Origin: Poecilobothrus nobilitatus
Lineage: Eukaryota; Arthropoda; Insecta; Diptera; Dolichopodidae
Length of the DNA stretch: 64,000 nt
Reading direction: 5' to 3'
Assembly (NCBI GenBank): GCA_947095535.1
Contig: OX352774.1
Span: forward strand, 172,234,200-172,298,199
The translations under genes were made by a program, and so were the position numbers. Below, one piece after another: positions 32,795 to 44,699 of this stretch; the first letter of the stretch is position 1; each line of letters opens with the position of its first letter. A model generated the notes under the pieces. The model made no database searches. It saw only the letters and a list, made by a program, of their open reading frames with translations, and was not told the DNA's origin.

Positions 32795-32980
32795 GGGGCC
32801 TCGGTGGCCTAGTGTTTAAGCACAGGGCTTATTAACCGAGGGAGAGCGGGCTCAAATCCTGCACAGGTAGCAAGTTTTATTAACTGAAAACAAATCCCCC
32901 TTGCTACCAAATATAGCGTAAATATATACTATATAATATTAACAAAATAAATAATATTCGTGTATAATTTAAAAATAATA
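32795..32980 (+). mobile_element. tRNA-derived SINE, variant subfamily, 3'-truncated
   Basis: The head is GGGGCCTCGGTGGCCTAGTG, then GCGGGCTCAAATCCTGCAC (a diverged B box). The stem GGTAGCAAG/CTTGCTACC (32,866-32,874 and 32,900-32,908) differs from family 1 at two paired positions, with both sides changed. The element ends where the next SINE begins, so its tail is missing. Confidence 0.85.
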
Positions 32981-33255
32981 GGGCCTTCGGTAGCCTAGTG
33001 GGTAGGCGTGTGGCGTATTCACAGAAGGAGTGTGGGTTCGATCCCTGCACAGGTCGTAAGTGTTTTTATCTTTACATACCCCCCTTCCGACCAAATATAA
33101 TGTAAATATAAACAAAATAAATAATATTAGTATATAATTTAATAATAGTAGTATTCGACCTATAATGGTCTTAGTAGCCGATGCTTTTGTAATATTGCAA
33201 TATCCAATGTGATTTGTAATATTAATATAAATAAAAATCAAATAAAATAAATATT
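32981..33255 (+). mobile_element. tRNA-derived SINE, family 1
   Basis: The head is GGGCCTTCGGTAGCCTAGTG (A box) and GTGGGTTCGATCCCTGC (B box). The stem GGTCGTAAG/CTTCCGACC has one mismatch. The tail with TAATGGTCTTAGTAGCCGATG ends in an A/T-rich repeat. It is inserted into or right after the preceding variant SINE, making a head-to-tail cluster. Confidence 0.9.
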
Positions 33256-33289
33256 ATTATGTATGTTTAATTATGTATCTCTAAATGCA

Positions 33290-34975
33290 GCAATACAAAT
33301 AGTCAAGAGCTTGCAACTGAGAAAAATAGATTATCTATATATGAATACTGTAATAAGCTACAAACTAAAAATCTTCAAACACAGATAAACCAAACAGCTA
33401 GAATAATTTAGATACTTTAAAAACAACGAATGTTGGCAGCCTTGATGGTGGTGTACGGATTCCAACTTTCGAAGAAAGAAGAGATCTAATATCAACTAAA
33501 TTTGTGCAAAAACAATTCTTAGACCTCTCCATGCCGCTAAACAAATTAGCCACCGCATTGGTTAAATATGACATAATACATCCCCAGAGATCAAGCTTAG
33601 TTAAGGTTATAAATTTTTCTACCAAAAACAACATTCAATTTGCTATCCCGTTGAGTAAAACAAAAGAATAGCCTCTATCTAACTCCTCTTGGCTCTATAT
33701 TTATAAAATTCAAATAGATACCTCCATTTACATTAAAAAAATCGAAAACAAATAACCTTATTTATAGGAAAACATTCGAAAATATACCTTAAAATTTCAA
33801 CCCTACACTTTTTCAAAATTCTTACTGATGCATCAAAAATTTACGAAGGCGTAGAGCTATTTTAGTCGTAGTCGATAGTGAAAAGATTATTACCAAAAAA
33901 CACCTGTTACCAGAAACAGATGTCATAATGCGGAATTAGTTGCCTTATATGAAACTATTAAGATAAGCTTTATATTAAGCTGGAGATATAAACCATAAAA
34001 CTATCTTAATATGCTTCGATAACCTAATTACTTTAAACGCTATTAAAAACTACTCGAACAAACAACCCCTGAATAAAACAATTAGAAATATACTGTCTAA
34101 CACAAACAAAGAAATTAAACTTATATTGGTTCCAGGGCACAGGGGTATTAGTGGCAATGAGCTAGAGGATACGGAGGTTAAACTTGCTATAAAAACCCCG
34201 GCATTTACCTTTGCACATACGCCATATAGATCTAAAATCAAAGAATTAAAAAAAGTTATTTAAAATATTAGGCAAACAAAGTGGAATTCATCCAATAGTT
34301 TTTTAAAGATTCATTGACTCGAGTCGCATGTCATGTCTACATTATGACCTAAAGAAACTTAGATAGAAAAATAGGTAGGGTTAGATTAGGGCACACAATA
34401 AGTACCAAAAAACATTTATTTGAAAAAATTCAGCCACCATCTTGCATTTTTTGTCATAATGTAATGACAATAAAACACATATTTCTAGAATGTTTAGCAG
34501 CTAGTAAGTTCCTTGAAAAATACAAGACCACATCCAACGTACCACTTAAACCTAAAATAGGAAACAGAACAGAACAGAATAGAACAGCTTCAATAGAACA
34601 GATTGCAAAATTGTTCCAAATGTGGGAAATCATTTAGTTAAAAAAAAAACTATTTAGTTAATTATAATAAAAAAGAGGAAAATGTAAGAAGAAAGAACAA
34701 TAAAATCAATTATTAAAATAAAAATAAAATTATAATGTTTAATTAACTAAAACAAAATTAAAATATTGGATAAGTTGAATATAAAAATGTAATTAAATTT
34801 AGATAATAGGATGTAATAAGAGCTCTAAATATAATAATGTAAATATGATATTATAAATAATAAATAGCCAGGCCCAAAATGTCCTTTACAGCCGTGGGTT
34901 TTACTGATGTTATTACAAAATTATTATATTAATATTAGATTAAAATAAATAAATAATTATTATATGTATTAATAG
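33290..34975 (+). pseudogene. Decayed LINE with RNase H domain and 3' tail (I/Jockey-type)
   Basis: Translating across frames gives GVRIPTFEERRDLISTKFV, then LATALVKYDIIHPQRSS (33,450-33,600). The RNase H motifs come next: ILTDASK (about 33,820), NAELVALYE (about 33,940), LICFDNLITLNAIKNYS (about 34,010) and LILVPGHRGISGNELED (about 34,120). These retain the acidic positions of an RNase H active site in spite of frame breaks. A terminal C/H block follows (GRVRLGHTISTKKHL, then CIFCHN, HIFLEC, 34,375-34,495). The 3' region ends with a tail like that of the SINEs (34,868-34,970). The endonuclease and most of the RT are absent. Confidence 0.85.
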
Positions 34976-35181
34976 AAACTTTATTATGTATATTATTTTG
35001 TGAAAATTAATTTTTATCAATTCATAATATTATGTACATTGGTATAACAAATATTCATTGAATTCAATAAAAATTGAATTCAATCTCTTGTAGTCGTTTT
35101 GTTATCGTTTTGCATGAAAGATAATATAAGTACAAAAATAAATTTTCTTTTATTTTGGTATTATGCAAATTTTATTGAAAA

Positions 35182-35203
35182 TATATATATATATATATAT
35201 ATC
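35182..35203. repeat. (AT)n microsatellite
   Basis: An uninterrupted AT run of about 11 units. Confidence 0.9.
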
Positions 35204-38200
35204 CAACAAATATATTATATTCATATATTATTATGTATTTCTATGGCATTTTGAAGGCAAAACTCATATTTCTATACATGCATTAACATCAATATATTAT
35301 GAATCTCCTAGATACCAATAAAAAATTAGATAAATATTCTATACTGCATTTTATATTTTATTTTATTCTATTTTAGTTTTTTTTTATTTTTAATATAATC
35401 ATATTATATTCAAATTAAAATATACTACTTGTTGTTAAGAAATAATTTTTTGGTATTATTTTGATTATATAAAATAGAAATTGAAGAAAAGAACAATTTA
35501 ATGGTTTTATTAGAGATATTAAAAGAAAAAAATGAATTGATTTTATATCTATTAAAATAAATCAGAATATTTAAATGATAAAAGAGGCATTATATTAAGA
35601 AAAGGGAAACGAAAAAGATCTGCGACAATTTTTATATAAAATTAAATTTTGAAATAATAAAATTATTATTGAGTTTCGTAATAACATATGTGCAGGTTTC
35701 ATGACCAACATTCAACACCAACAACAGCAGGTATTTAAAAATAAGTGTCTGAGGATAAAAAAAAGAATATTCAATAAAAAAACACAATAGCTTGTCCAAG
35801 AAAACCGATTGAAAATGAAAATAATTTGAATGAAAATGAGCCAGGTAAAGTACACGCTTAAAAAACCCACAAAACATTATCGTGAAATAGTTAAGCACTG
35901 GAATCAGCAAGTAAGTTGAGAAAGGACGTACTAATATTGCATACACGCTTCTGAAAGAACTGAATTCAATTAACAAAAGTTGAGAGGGAAGGGAAAACAA
36001 CTGCGGCAAACAGGAACAACAGGTAAATAAATACATTATATTTACAATATTAGGGGAATTACCCTTCTATTCCCCTTTATACTTGCAGATACTTTTTTTT
36101 TTTAATATATTTCAATTTAGTTTTATTTTGCAAGAGTGGAATTGAAAATTAATATTAAAATGATTTTCAATCTTGTGATAGTCACTAACAAAAATGTAAA
36201 AAATACAAAATTATGTTTCATTCGCAAATTTAGAATAGAAAATAGGAAAATTTCGAATTATGATAAACCGTAACTTGAAATAAAAACTATTTAGCAACAA
36301 CATTATCTAAAAAGGATTAAAAAAGTTTTTTTTTTTTTTAATTTAAATATTACATATTAGATACTCTCCATGCTACTTAACTTTTTTCATTTTCTTTTGA
36401 TTTTCTTTTTTTGCAATACTTTTCAAATATTAGCTAAATAAAGTACTATGGGAAATCTAATTTTATATTTGCTATGTTATTGTTATTTTTATAGCATTTT
36501 TGCCAAAGAAAGGGTAAACTTTTCCGTTGGGAAAACAAATCATTATAAAATAAAATTTTTATATTAAATTAAATTTCTTCAAAATTTCTTTAAAAATTAA
36601 ATTTTTTGATCAAAATTTTTTTTTGCCTTATTTATTTTACAAAAATTTATTTCCTTATTTTTTCAACAGGGTAAAATGGTTTTACATTTTTGTTTCATTT
36701 ATATCGAATTTTTTTTTTCATTTATATTTTACACTTGCCGGATGTTCGCACTTTTTTTGAAGACAACTTGATGGCTGAAAGAAGTTATAAATGTCAAAAA
36801 TGTTGATTTTTTCAAAGTTCCTTATGTTTTTTTTTTTTTTTAAATTCTGATCTGATTTTTATTGAAGATTTATATTTTCTATGGTTTATACTAGAAAAGG
36901 TTGAATATTAAATCCAGGAAATTGAAATAGAAGTTCCGGTATATTTTTAAAAATAAAATTTTTGAAATTTTAAATATGACTATCAAAATAATAATTGTAA
37001 GAAAAATAAAATGACTGTCATGGAGATTTTAGATTTATTAAATTTTTTTTTTTTTTCTTTTGACGATTTTTTGCTTGAATTCGAAATTTAGAAAAAAATC
37101 ATAAAACATTGCTGCGTGTCAAAATGGTTTTTCAAAACTTAGTTTTTCCAAATGAAAGTATTTATCTAAAAAGAGATGAAGTGGTATAGTTGTAAAAGTG
37201 CCGATCACTCATTTAAGAAAGGTAGGTGCAAATCTGGTTTTCGACCAAATAACTTTTAATAACAATTGAATACATTCATCTCCTAGCATTTACAATAGTA
37301 ACATATTCAGAATATCCCAATTTTTGTAGAATACCTCCTATGTATTTCTACACCCCTAGATATATGCAATTTATAATGTAATAAAAACTTCCAGATTTCC
37401 TCAATTTTCTTTATTTAAACATAATTTGCATCATTTTAAAACTTATTTGATATTGTTCGAGTTCCTGTTATAGAGTAAACTACTCTTTTCTACTCCCAAC
37501 AACTCCCAACTTCATCAACCTTTGAGAAAGAGTACATAGAAGTAAATATGACTATATTAAGTTAGGTTTCCATTTACCAACTACTCCCAACTACTCTCAA
37601 CTACTCTTTTCGTGTAAAAGGAATGCAAACATTGACATATTTAAATTTGCAATAGCTCCAAATTTTTTGAATTTTTATTTTACGAACTGGTTTTGGTTCG
37701 GAGTTATTTCAAAAGAATTCTGTTCTTTTTTCGTTTTGTATTTATTTCACAATTATTCATGAGAAATTGCTTCACAATTGATCAGAAATTATTTCATTTC
37801 TTGATGCGAATTATTTCTTACGGAAATGTGTTCTTTTTTTTCTTTTTCAATTTTATTGTTTAAGAAAGAGAAATTATTGGAATGCCATCACAACCACTTA
37901 ACCACGAAGCAGCAGAACACCATACAATAACAAATAAAGCCACACAACCTGAAACCATTTTCCAAATTCTTCCTATTAAACGTTTCCCTTTTTTTTTTAG
38001 TATCTCTATTTTAAATATATATTCGTATAAGAAAATTAATATTTAAAAAAATTAAATTGTATTTTAGTGGGTTTTTAAATTTCGTGATTTTTAACTGATT
38101 TTTGTTTTTTTCCCCCCCCCATTTTCTTAAACGTTTTAAAAGAATTGGGAATTGAAAAAGTTAATCAGGGAATCACATAACAACTAACCCCAGTTTTTCG

Positions 38201-39530
38201 ATATCGCTTTCTTGTATACGTACATATTTTTTTTGTAAATATACAAAATGGATATAGTACATTATATACTATATATATAAAAAAAAAATTCATAAATCCT
38301 TAATTTCTGTTAAAAAAAAATTCGCTTACAAGGATTTCAATTTAATACATTTTCAAAACAAAAAAAAAAGAAAATTGTCAACGTATGATGTAAAAACTAT
38401 TAAAAAACAAAAAACGGCGTAATATTTACTTTTACTTTCTGAGTATACCTACTTTATATTATATATAGTTGTCAAAAATTATTTTTACCGTTATTATAAT
38501 GACAGAATCACTTAACTGTGACAATCTGTTGAAAATTAAACACGTAAAATTAGATTACCAAAGTATACTTACAAAGCTTTCAAAGTCAATGTAATAAGAA
38601 ACTAAAGATTTAAAAACTGTTTTAAATGCCAAATAAAAATGATAATTAAATACCTAATAGACACTCAAATAATAATGGTTGATCATTAGACTCTGCTAGA
38701 TTTTAAATTTAAAAACTGTAAAAACTGTAAGAAATACATAATTTTATACACCTTTTTTTTACAAACTCCAAACCAAAAAAACATTTATTCTTATTATTAC
38801 AGATTTTTTTTTGCAAAGATAAGTGAGAATCTTTGAGGACACCAATGAAAACAACGAGTGAATTTTCTTTAGTAGTGTTGAACTTGAACCAACCAAATCT
38901 CATCTTTCTTTTAAACCAAACATTAAATTTGAACCTAGAGTACAAAGTAGTTTTTTTTTTTTGAGAAAAGGGAAAACAGCTGGAATGATAAAATGTGGAA
39001 AATATGGGTAGTTATTAGATGTTGGGAGTTGTTGTTTTAAGTTTAAGAAAAAGTTATATGTTTTATTAATTTTGACATGAAAATTTTAACTATTTTTATG
39101 CTTGTTCACGATATTTTACAGTTTTGATATAATTATTATGACTTTATAATTTTTTTCGTTAGTTGTATACTCAAAATCCAACCAGTTCATGAAACAAATT
39201 GAATTGAATTTCAGTGAATTTTACAGTACTAGTAATAGAAGCAAAGGAAAAACTAATTAAGAATTTATAATCTAAAATTTGAATCTAAAGTTATATAAAT
39301 AAATATAGATATAACCTAATACATATCAGACATAAAGCAACGTTGCAGATACAATTTGAAAAATAAAATTTACGACATTAAAATTTTTTTCAAATTTAAA
39401 TATTTACTCAAGGTTGTCAAAACAGTAAGACAAACAAAATAAAATAAAATCAAAACAGTTTTTTTATTTTTCAATATGAAAAAAAAAAAAATATATATAT
39501 ATAAAAGAACTGTTTACTTAATTTTCGAAA
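35204..39530. other. Long AT-rich stretch without a supported gene
   Basis: Mostly low-complexity AT sequence. The exception is a more complex island at 35,630-36,040 with a 134-codon minus-strand frame, discussed as a finding. A C-run occurs at about 38,112-38,120. No splice-supported exon chain was found. Confidence 0.4.
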
Positions 39531-39690
39531 CAAATGTTTTATTTGGTGGGATGTAATAAAACCTACGGATATTGATTTCAATTTGCCTTATTTCTAATTC
39601 TAAAGGGTAATAAAACCTAATTTGCGAAATTCTAACATTACGTCTTATTACCCATTCGAATTGGAAATAAGTTCTAATCGATATTTTTTT
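39530..39690. repeat. Family E-like diverged repeat
   Basis: It contains GTAATAAAACC twice and TTGCCTTATTTC / GAAATAAG-type tokens in opposite orientations, as in the 8.5-kb and 28-kb members. Ends are not definable. Confidence 0.4.
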
Positions 39691-39844
39691 ATATAGACAC
39701 CAGGGGTGTATCAAGACATTTCTGAATGACTGAACGATAATTTTTGAACTACTTATATAAACTTGGCCCACATCCGTGAGGAAAAGGGTCCTCTATTTTG
39801 CAAGAGCATTGGGAAATTGTAATAAAATAAAAAAAAATAATTAC

Positions 39845-40130
39845 TTATACAAACCTTCCTAAACCAGAATCTCGAACTATAAATTCAGCAAAAAGCGTAT
39901 AACCCTGATTTTATATGCAACATTAAAATTTACCTTAATTATTTTTGGTACATATATATTTCAACACCAAAGCATTTAAAATATAATGAGAACTACGTGT
40001 CTCTAATCTCGGCAAAGTTAAAATTCTTTGGAACCAACTTTAAAATCCTCGATAATTATTATTCTTACATTCTTATTTTAACAATAGTAGAGACTACCAT
40101 TCTCAAACTCCTACTAAATAAATTGTGGAC
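39845..40130 (-). repeat. Family D units, inverted
   Basis: The minus strand carries CAAAATCAGGGTTATACGC followed by TTTTTGCTGAATTTATAG and GAGATTCTGG. A further diverged unit with AAAGTTGGTTCCAAAG lies near 40,040. Confidence 0.5.
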
Positions 40131-40239
40131 AGTCTGATATAAAATCCATACTAATCCTAAATCTCGTATAATATCTCTTTATGTCAATAACATAATACTT
40201 CTTTCTCCAGAGTTAATACATATTTTTCGAATTGGTAAT

Positions 40240-40400
40240 TTACAATAAGACTTTACTTTATAAGGCTTTAGCGACATATGGCTTTTTCCTATTCGAAGGG
40301 GGTAATCAGACTGAAAACCAAATCTTTGAGAATTAGGCCTTATTACACATTCAAATTGGAAATAAGGTATAGTGGACTTTATTTCGTTTGGTATTGTTGC
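40240..40400. repeat. Family E-like diverged repeat
   Basis: Tokens ATATGGCTTTTTCC, TTAGGCCTTATTAC and GGAAATAAGG are arranged in both orientations. It is probably an eroded foldback element. Confidence 0.4.
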
Positions 40401-41095
40401 ACCCTTTTTTTGTTTTACTTAAATATGCTATAAATATGTTTATAAATTTTTATACATATACATATAACATATATATATATATAATATATTATATATTTAT
40501 TTGCATGTTTTAATAAAAAAAAATGTTTTTTTTTTAACAATTTAACTTCTACCAGACTTTTTATATTATTCGTTCCATTTTTATCCCCTCTTTTTTATTA
40601 TATTATACTTTTATTTCGTTTCTTTTCTTTACTCACATCTTTTGAAAATTATTCTGTAATTTTTGTTCGTGTAAGAATAAATGAAAAAAAAAAATATTTT
40701 TTTTTTGTTAGTAGAATTTTTATTTATCCATTGTTGTTACTTCAATTACAAAATAAATATTGTTTTCACCTGTGTACTGATAAGCAATAACATGCCATCA
40801 CTTCCTTGGTACTGTACAACTTTAAATTTAAACTTTATTTTTAAAAATGTTTCCCTTTCACGATAAAAATTATACATGCCAATCTCTATGTCTTTAACAA
40901 CTCTTACTTTTAAGCAAAAACATTCTTTATTGTAATTTTTTCTTTTTTTCTAGTTGAACCTTGAGAGATTATACTAATTTATAACTTATAGAAACGGCAA
41001 TACCTATAACTGCAGATACATTTGTAGGTCTAGATTTTACTTTTTAAAGTTTAAACAAAAATTTTTTATATCTCTCAAGAGAAAAAAAAGACAGA
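40401..41095. other. AT-rich sequence, nothing recognised
   Basis: TA/CATA-rich around 40,450-40,500. The open frame at 40,681-40,866 starts in a poly-A run and has no family resemblance. Confidence 0.4.
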
Positions 41096-41920
41096 ATGTA
41101 TAGAAACGGTTTTTAAAAGCGCACATTTCCAAAAAATAATACAAACTGTTTAGAATTACGACTTACACCAAAATTTTAAAATATCTTATAACTAAAAAAG
41201 AAGAAAATAGGACTTTTTTACAATTTTGAGGGGCTGGAAGTCCGGGACCTTATATAACTAAGAAAATCGTTAGCACACGTAAAAATATATTACTGAAGCT
41301 TTAATTTTTATGCCCTGCCAATGAAATATTTGTACAGATGCCTAAGTTACAGGTGTTGAAAAAAGGTGTTTAAATTTCCAATTTTTGAGCCCTAATGACT
41401 CATAAAGAGGGGGTGATCCAAAAAATATTTCTGACGAAACTTATATTAATTCTAAAAGTTCTTTCTTAGTTCAAAATTTCAAGTCGCTATCTAAAAGCGT
41501 GCCGGAAGGAAGGTATGAAGGTAGAAAATTTGAGCAAAATTTGGTTTTCACGTAACGGTAAATTTAAATACTAAATTTTAAAAAATTGTATAATTTTGAT
41601 ATTGAATTAAAAAAGTAAAAGAAATCCCTGTCAAATGGCGTTTTCTAATTGAAAAAGTGTTAAGTAAAACATGAAATATACGTATTTAAAAATAGGGCTT
41701 TTTCAAAGTTTGACGAGCTGCAGCTTCGTTATTGAATGGAGCTATATGAAAAAGTTGTTCTACAGCTTTAATTTTTTTATGAGACCTACTCATGATTACC
41801 ATTGTTTTTCTCTATCTTTAACTGTGTAGAAGTTTTGTAAACAGACGGACAGACGGATGGACAGAGTGAAACTAATAGGCACATTTTTTCAAAAATTTTT
41901 TGGAAATGTGCTAAAAATAG
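41096..41920 (+). mobile_element. Family A element
   Basis: The terminal repeats are GCACATTTCCAAAAAA (from 41,121) and its complement ending at 41,911. It has an interior module, a GGACAGACGGATGG core at about 41,846-41,860 and ACAGAGTGAAACTAATAGGCACATTTTTT before the right end. It is similar in length to the 17.7-kb copy. It is non-coding. Confidence 0.8.
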
Positions 41921-42980
41921 CCTAAAAAGACTAAAATAGACAAAAGAGACTATCAAAATACCAAATTCAAAATAAGTTAAAATTAAAGGACATTTTTCAA
42001 AAAAAAAAATTTATCAAGTTTGCAAATTTTATATAAAGGATTGGTCTAGGTTAAGGTGGCTGCCAAAAAGGCACACTTAGACCGTATTTGGTCCATTGTG
42101 ATATAAAAAACCATAACCATGTCCATTGTGATATAAAACCAACCATTTACCATTTTTTTAAATAATTAGAAAACAAAATTTTTATTAAAAATAACAGTAA
42201 ATAGGTCATGTTGTTAAAAAATTCTTGTAAAATTTTTATCTGACCACCATTTTTTTTTTTTTTTGTTCATTCATTTCAATTGAATACAAAATTAATAAAA
42301 TTGAAAAATAAAAAACTTAAATACTAAACAAACAAAAAGACAATTTTTTTATTATTCCAAATATGTACAAACCTTTTTCAAATTTTTAAAATTACTGTTT
42401 AAACATTTAAACACATTAAAATACAACGTTTTTAACATTTTGAACAATTTCAACAAAACAAAGAAAAAAGTAATAATCAAATATTTGTTTTTGAGTAATA
42501 AAAAAAAAAAAAACAAAAAACAGGATAGAAGCGTTTGAATACATACTAAAGAAAATCGTTTTTTTTTTTATATTGAAAAAAAAAAAACTAAAATGGAATA
42601 CAAAGTTAAATTCAATAGATTGAAAAATTCAAATATTCGTCTTTACTTAATATTCAAATTCTTTAACTACACTTTTTTTTTACTTACACAATTGAAATTT
42701 ACAAAAAAAAAAAAAAATGAACTTTATTAAACTTGGAATTGTATTTTTAACTTAAAAATGGAATAAAGAAATAAAAATATACATATATTAGCTTCAAAAA
42801 TAATCCATTCTCTTGCATTTACATAGAAACTTATAAATCTACTGCCATACAAAAGAAAAAAATATCCTTTATAAAACTACAAATGAAGTTTAAATAATTT
42901 ACCAGTTAACATAAATAATGAAGCTATCGGTTTAAGTTCGGATTTTTTTTTTTTTGGTCTATTAATGATTTTAAGTATAG
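41921..42980. other. AT-rich sequence without a supported gene
   Basis: Homopolymer-rich. A short direct repeat, GTCCATTGTGATATAAAA, occurs twice at about 42,090-42,140. Confidence 0.45.
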
Positions 42981-42984
42981 TAGA

Positions 42985-43147
42985 GACGGAGATACATGTA
43001 ACGAAACCTAAGTATCGAAACAAATATTTTGTTAGGTTTCCTTTAAGATTTATTCGTTTGTACAGTGAATTGATAAATGTTGCGATACATGTTTCCAATA
43101 TATTAAAATATTTTGATTTTTTGATACATGTAGCGAAACATGTATCC
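42985..43147. repeat. GATACATGT dyad cluster
   Basis: GATACATGT occurs three times (about 42,991, 43,084 and 43,123). The last is part of a perfect dyad, GATACATGT and ACATGTATC separated by AGCGAA (43,123-43,146). The surrounding AACGAAACC/GTTTCGCTAC-like tokens recur near 43,960-43,975. It is probably an eroded palindromic element. Confidence 0.6.
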
Positions 43148-43519
43148 CGTTTATAGTGAAGTTGATAGCAGGAGGAAATAAAATCAAGAGCCAACTCAAC
43201 TCAATTTTGAAATAATAAGGCATATTAGGTTTTATTGCTCTAGGGATCATTTCTCTCTGCCGAAGTTGATATATCTAATATGGAACTTCATTTTAAAATT
43301 ACAGTTTTTAACACATGTTGATTTTTTTTTTTTTGTCTTGCGAAGGAATTATTTTTATTTTGATTTATTTTTTATATTGTCCAAATATAAATTACTGCCG
43401 ATATTTTTGGGGCCCTTTTGCCTTAAAGCATGTGGGCCATCTCGGTACAAGTATTAAATTATAATTATATTTAATATTTTCTTTACATTATTTTATTATA
43501 TTTTATATATTATTTTTTG

Positions 43520-43584
43520 ACTTGACCGGAGTGTGAACCTGTCGTCTGAAAGACCGGTGACTTATACACTACACCAATGGTTAG
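43520..43584 (-). repeat. tRNA-like relic (SINE head or tRNA pseudogene)
   Basis: On the minus strand, TTGGTGTAGTGTATAAGTC resembles an A box with D-arm, and GGTTCACACTCC resembles a degraded B box. A CTTTCAG anticodon-loop-like segment lies between them. The acceptor and T stems do not pair properly, so it is not a functional tRNA. Confidence 0.4.
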
Positions 43585-43599
43585 ATTTTTATTTAATTA

Positions 43600-44690
43600 T
43601 GTCTTTTTTTTTTTTTGAATTTAAAACAGAATCGCTTTTAATAATAATAATAATAATAAAAAAAACGTCTCACTATTCAATCTTAAAAAATTTTTGAAAA
43701 CTTTTAGCGCACTAATTTTGAAAACATTCAACAAATTTATATGCGAAAAGAAAATGTTTATCTTTTTAAATACCTATTTTTAAATATCTATTTAAATAAT
43801 AATCTTCTTTCACTTAATATCAAAAATTTTATAAATTTATTTTTACAGACGTCTATTTTAACATGAAATATTTTTTTTTCAAATAAAGTTTCTTTGCAAA
43901 GTATCACTACAAGTATGATATATCTAATGTATCACTACTAGTATGGCTATCTAAGCAGAACATGTTTCGCTACATATATCTTCATTTGTACTATGCTTTA
44001 CTTTTAACTGTCATAAAACTTTAAAATTAACACAAGACCCATATTCTTCTATATTTTTCATTGCAACAATGAAAAAAAAAATGCATCACATCTATTTAAA
44101 TTCGTATTCCTATCTCTAAAACGCGTGAAAAATTTTTCGTAAAGGTTGGTACTACTTACTGCTGTCAAAAAACAAAAAACTTTTATTTTGTTTTTCTTTT
44201 AAAAACTAAATGAATGTTGAAAATATATAAAATGCAAATATAAGAAGATAATTATATTAGAGATAAGAAAAATCTATTAAAATGCTTTAGAAGACATTGA
44301 AGTAAAATTGAAGTAAAAAAAAAAAAAAGTTAAAGTGACATCATACTGTATATATTTAGTTTCCATTGATAAAACAAAAATGCCCTAACATTTATAATAT
44401 TTTTTCTAAAATAAATATATAAAAAACAAAACAAAAACTCTTAAATTCAAAATTATTTTTAATACTAACTTTCCTCTTACTTAAATCATGTTACTAACAA
44501 AACTAGTGGTGATATAAAATGTCTATCGCTATGTAAGAAAAGTCGTAATATAGCAAAAATACGAAATTCGACTCAACACTCTTTTTTCTATTTAATAATT
44601 AAAATCGCGTTAGTGATATTCTTCGAATGTTGCATCTTAAATAATATGTGTGTAATCGTATTTATTTTAAATCTAACAATTTCAACAGAT
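43600..44690. other. AT-rich sequence without a supported gene
   Basis: An (ATA)n tract sits near 43,638-43,660. Otherwise only short frames without family resemblance. Confidence 0.45.
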
Positions 44691-44699
44691 TTACATAAT

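Noticed and set aside
32391..33060. Possible functional tRNA genes
   Set aside because: Heads have A and B boxes, but acceptor stems are not closed and the sequence continues into SINE bodies and tails with target duplications.
33398..33634. 78-codon minus-strand frame
   Set aside because: It is antisense to the plus-strand LINE ORF2 remnant and has no motif of its own.
42877..43194. 105-codon minus-strand frame
   Set aside because: It overlaps the GATACATGT dyad repeats; its recurring TCI/TCIS phrases come from the DNA repeat.
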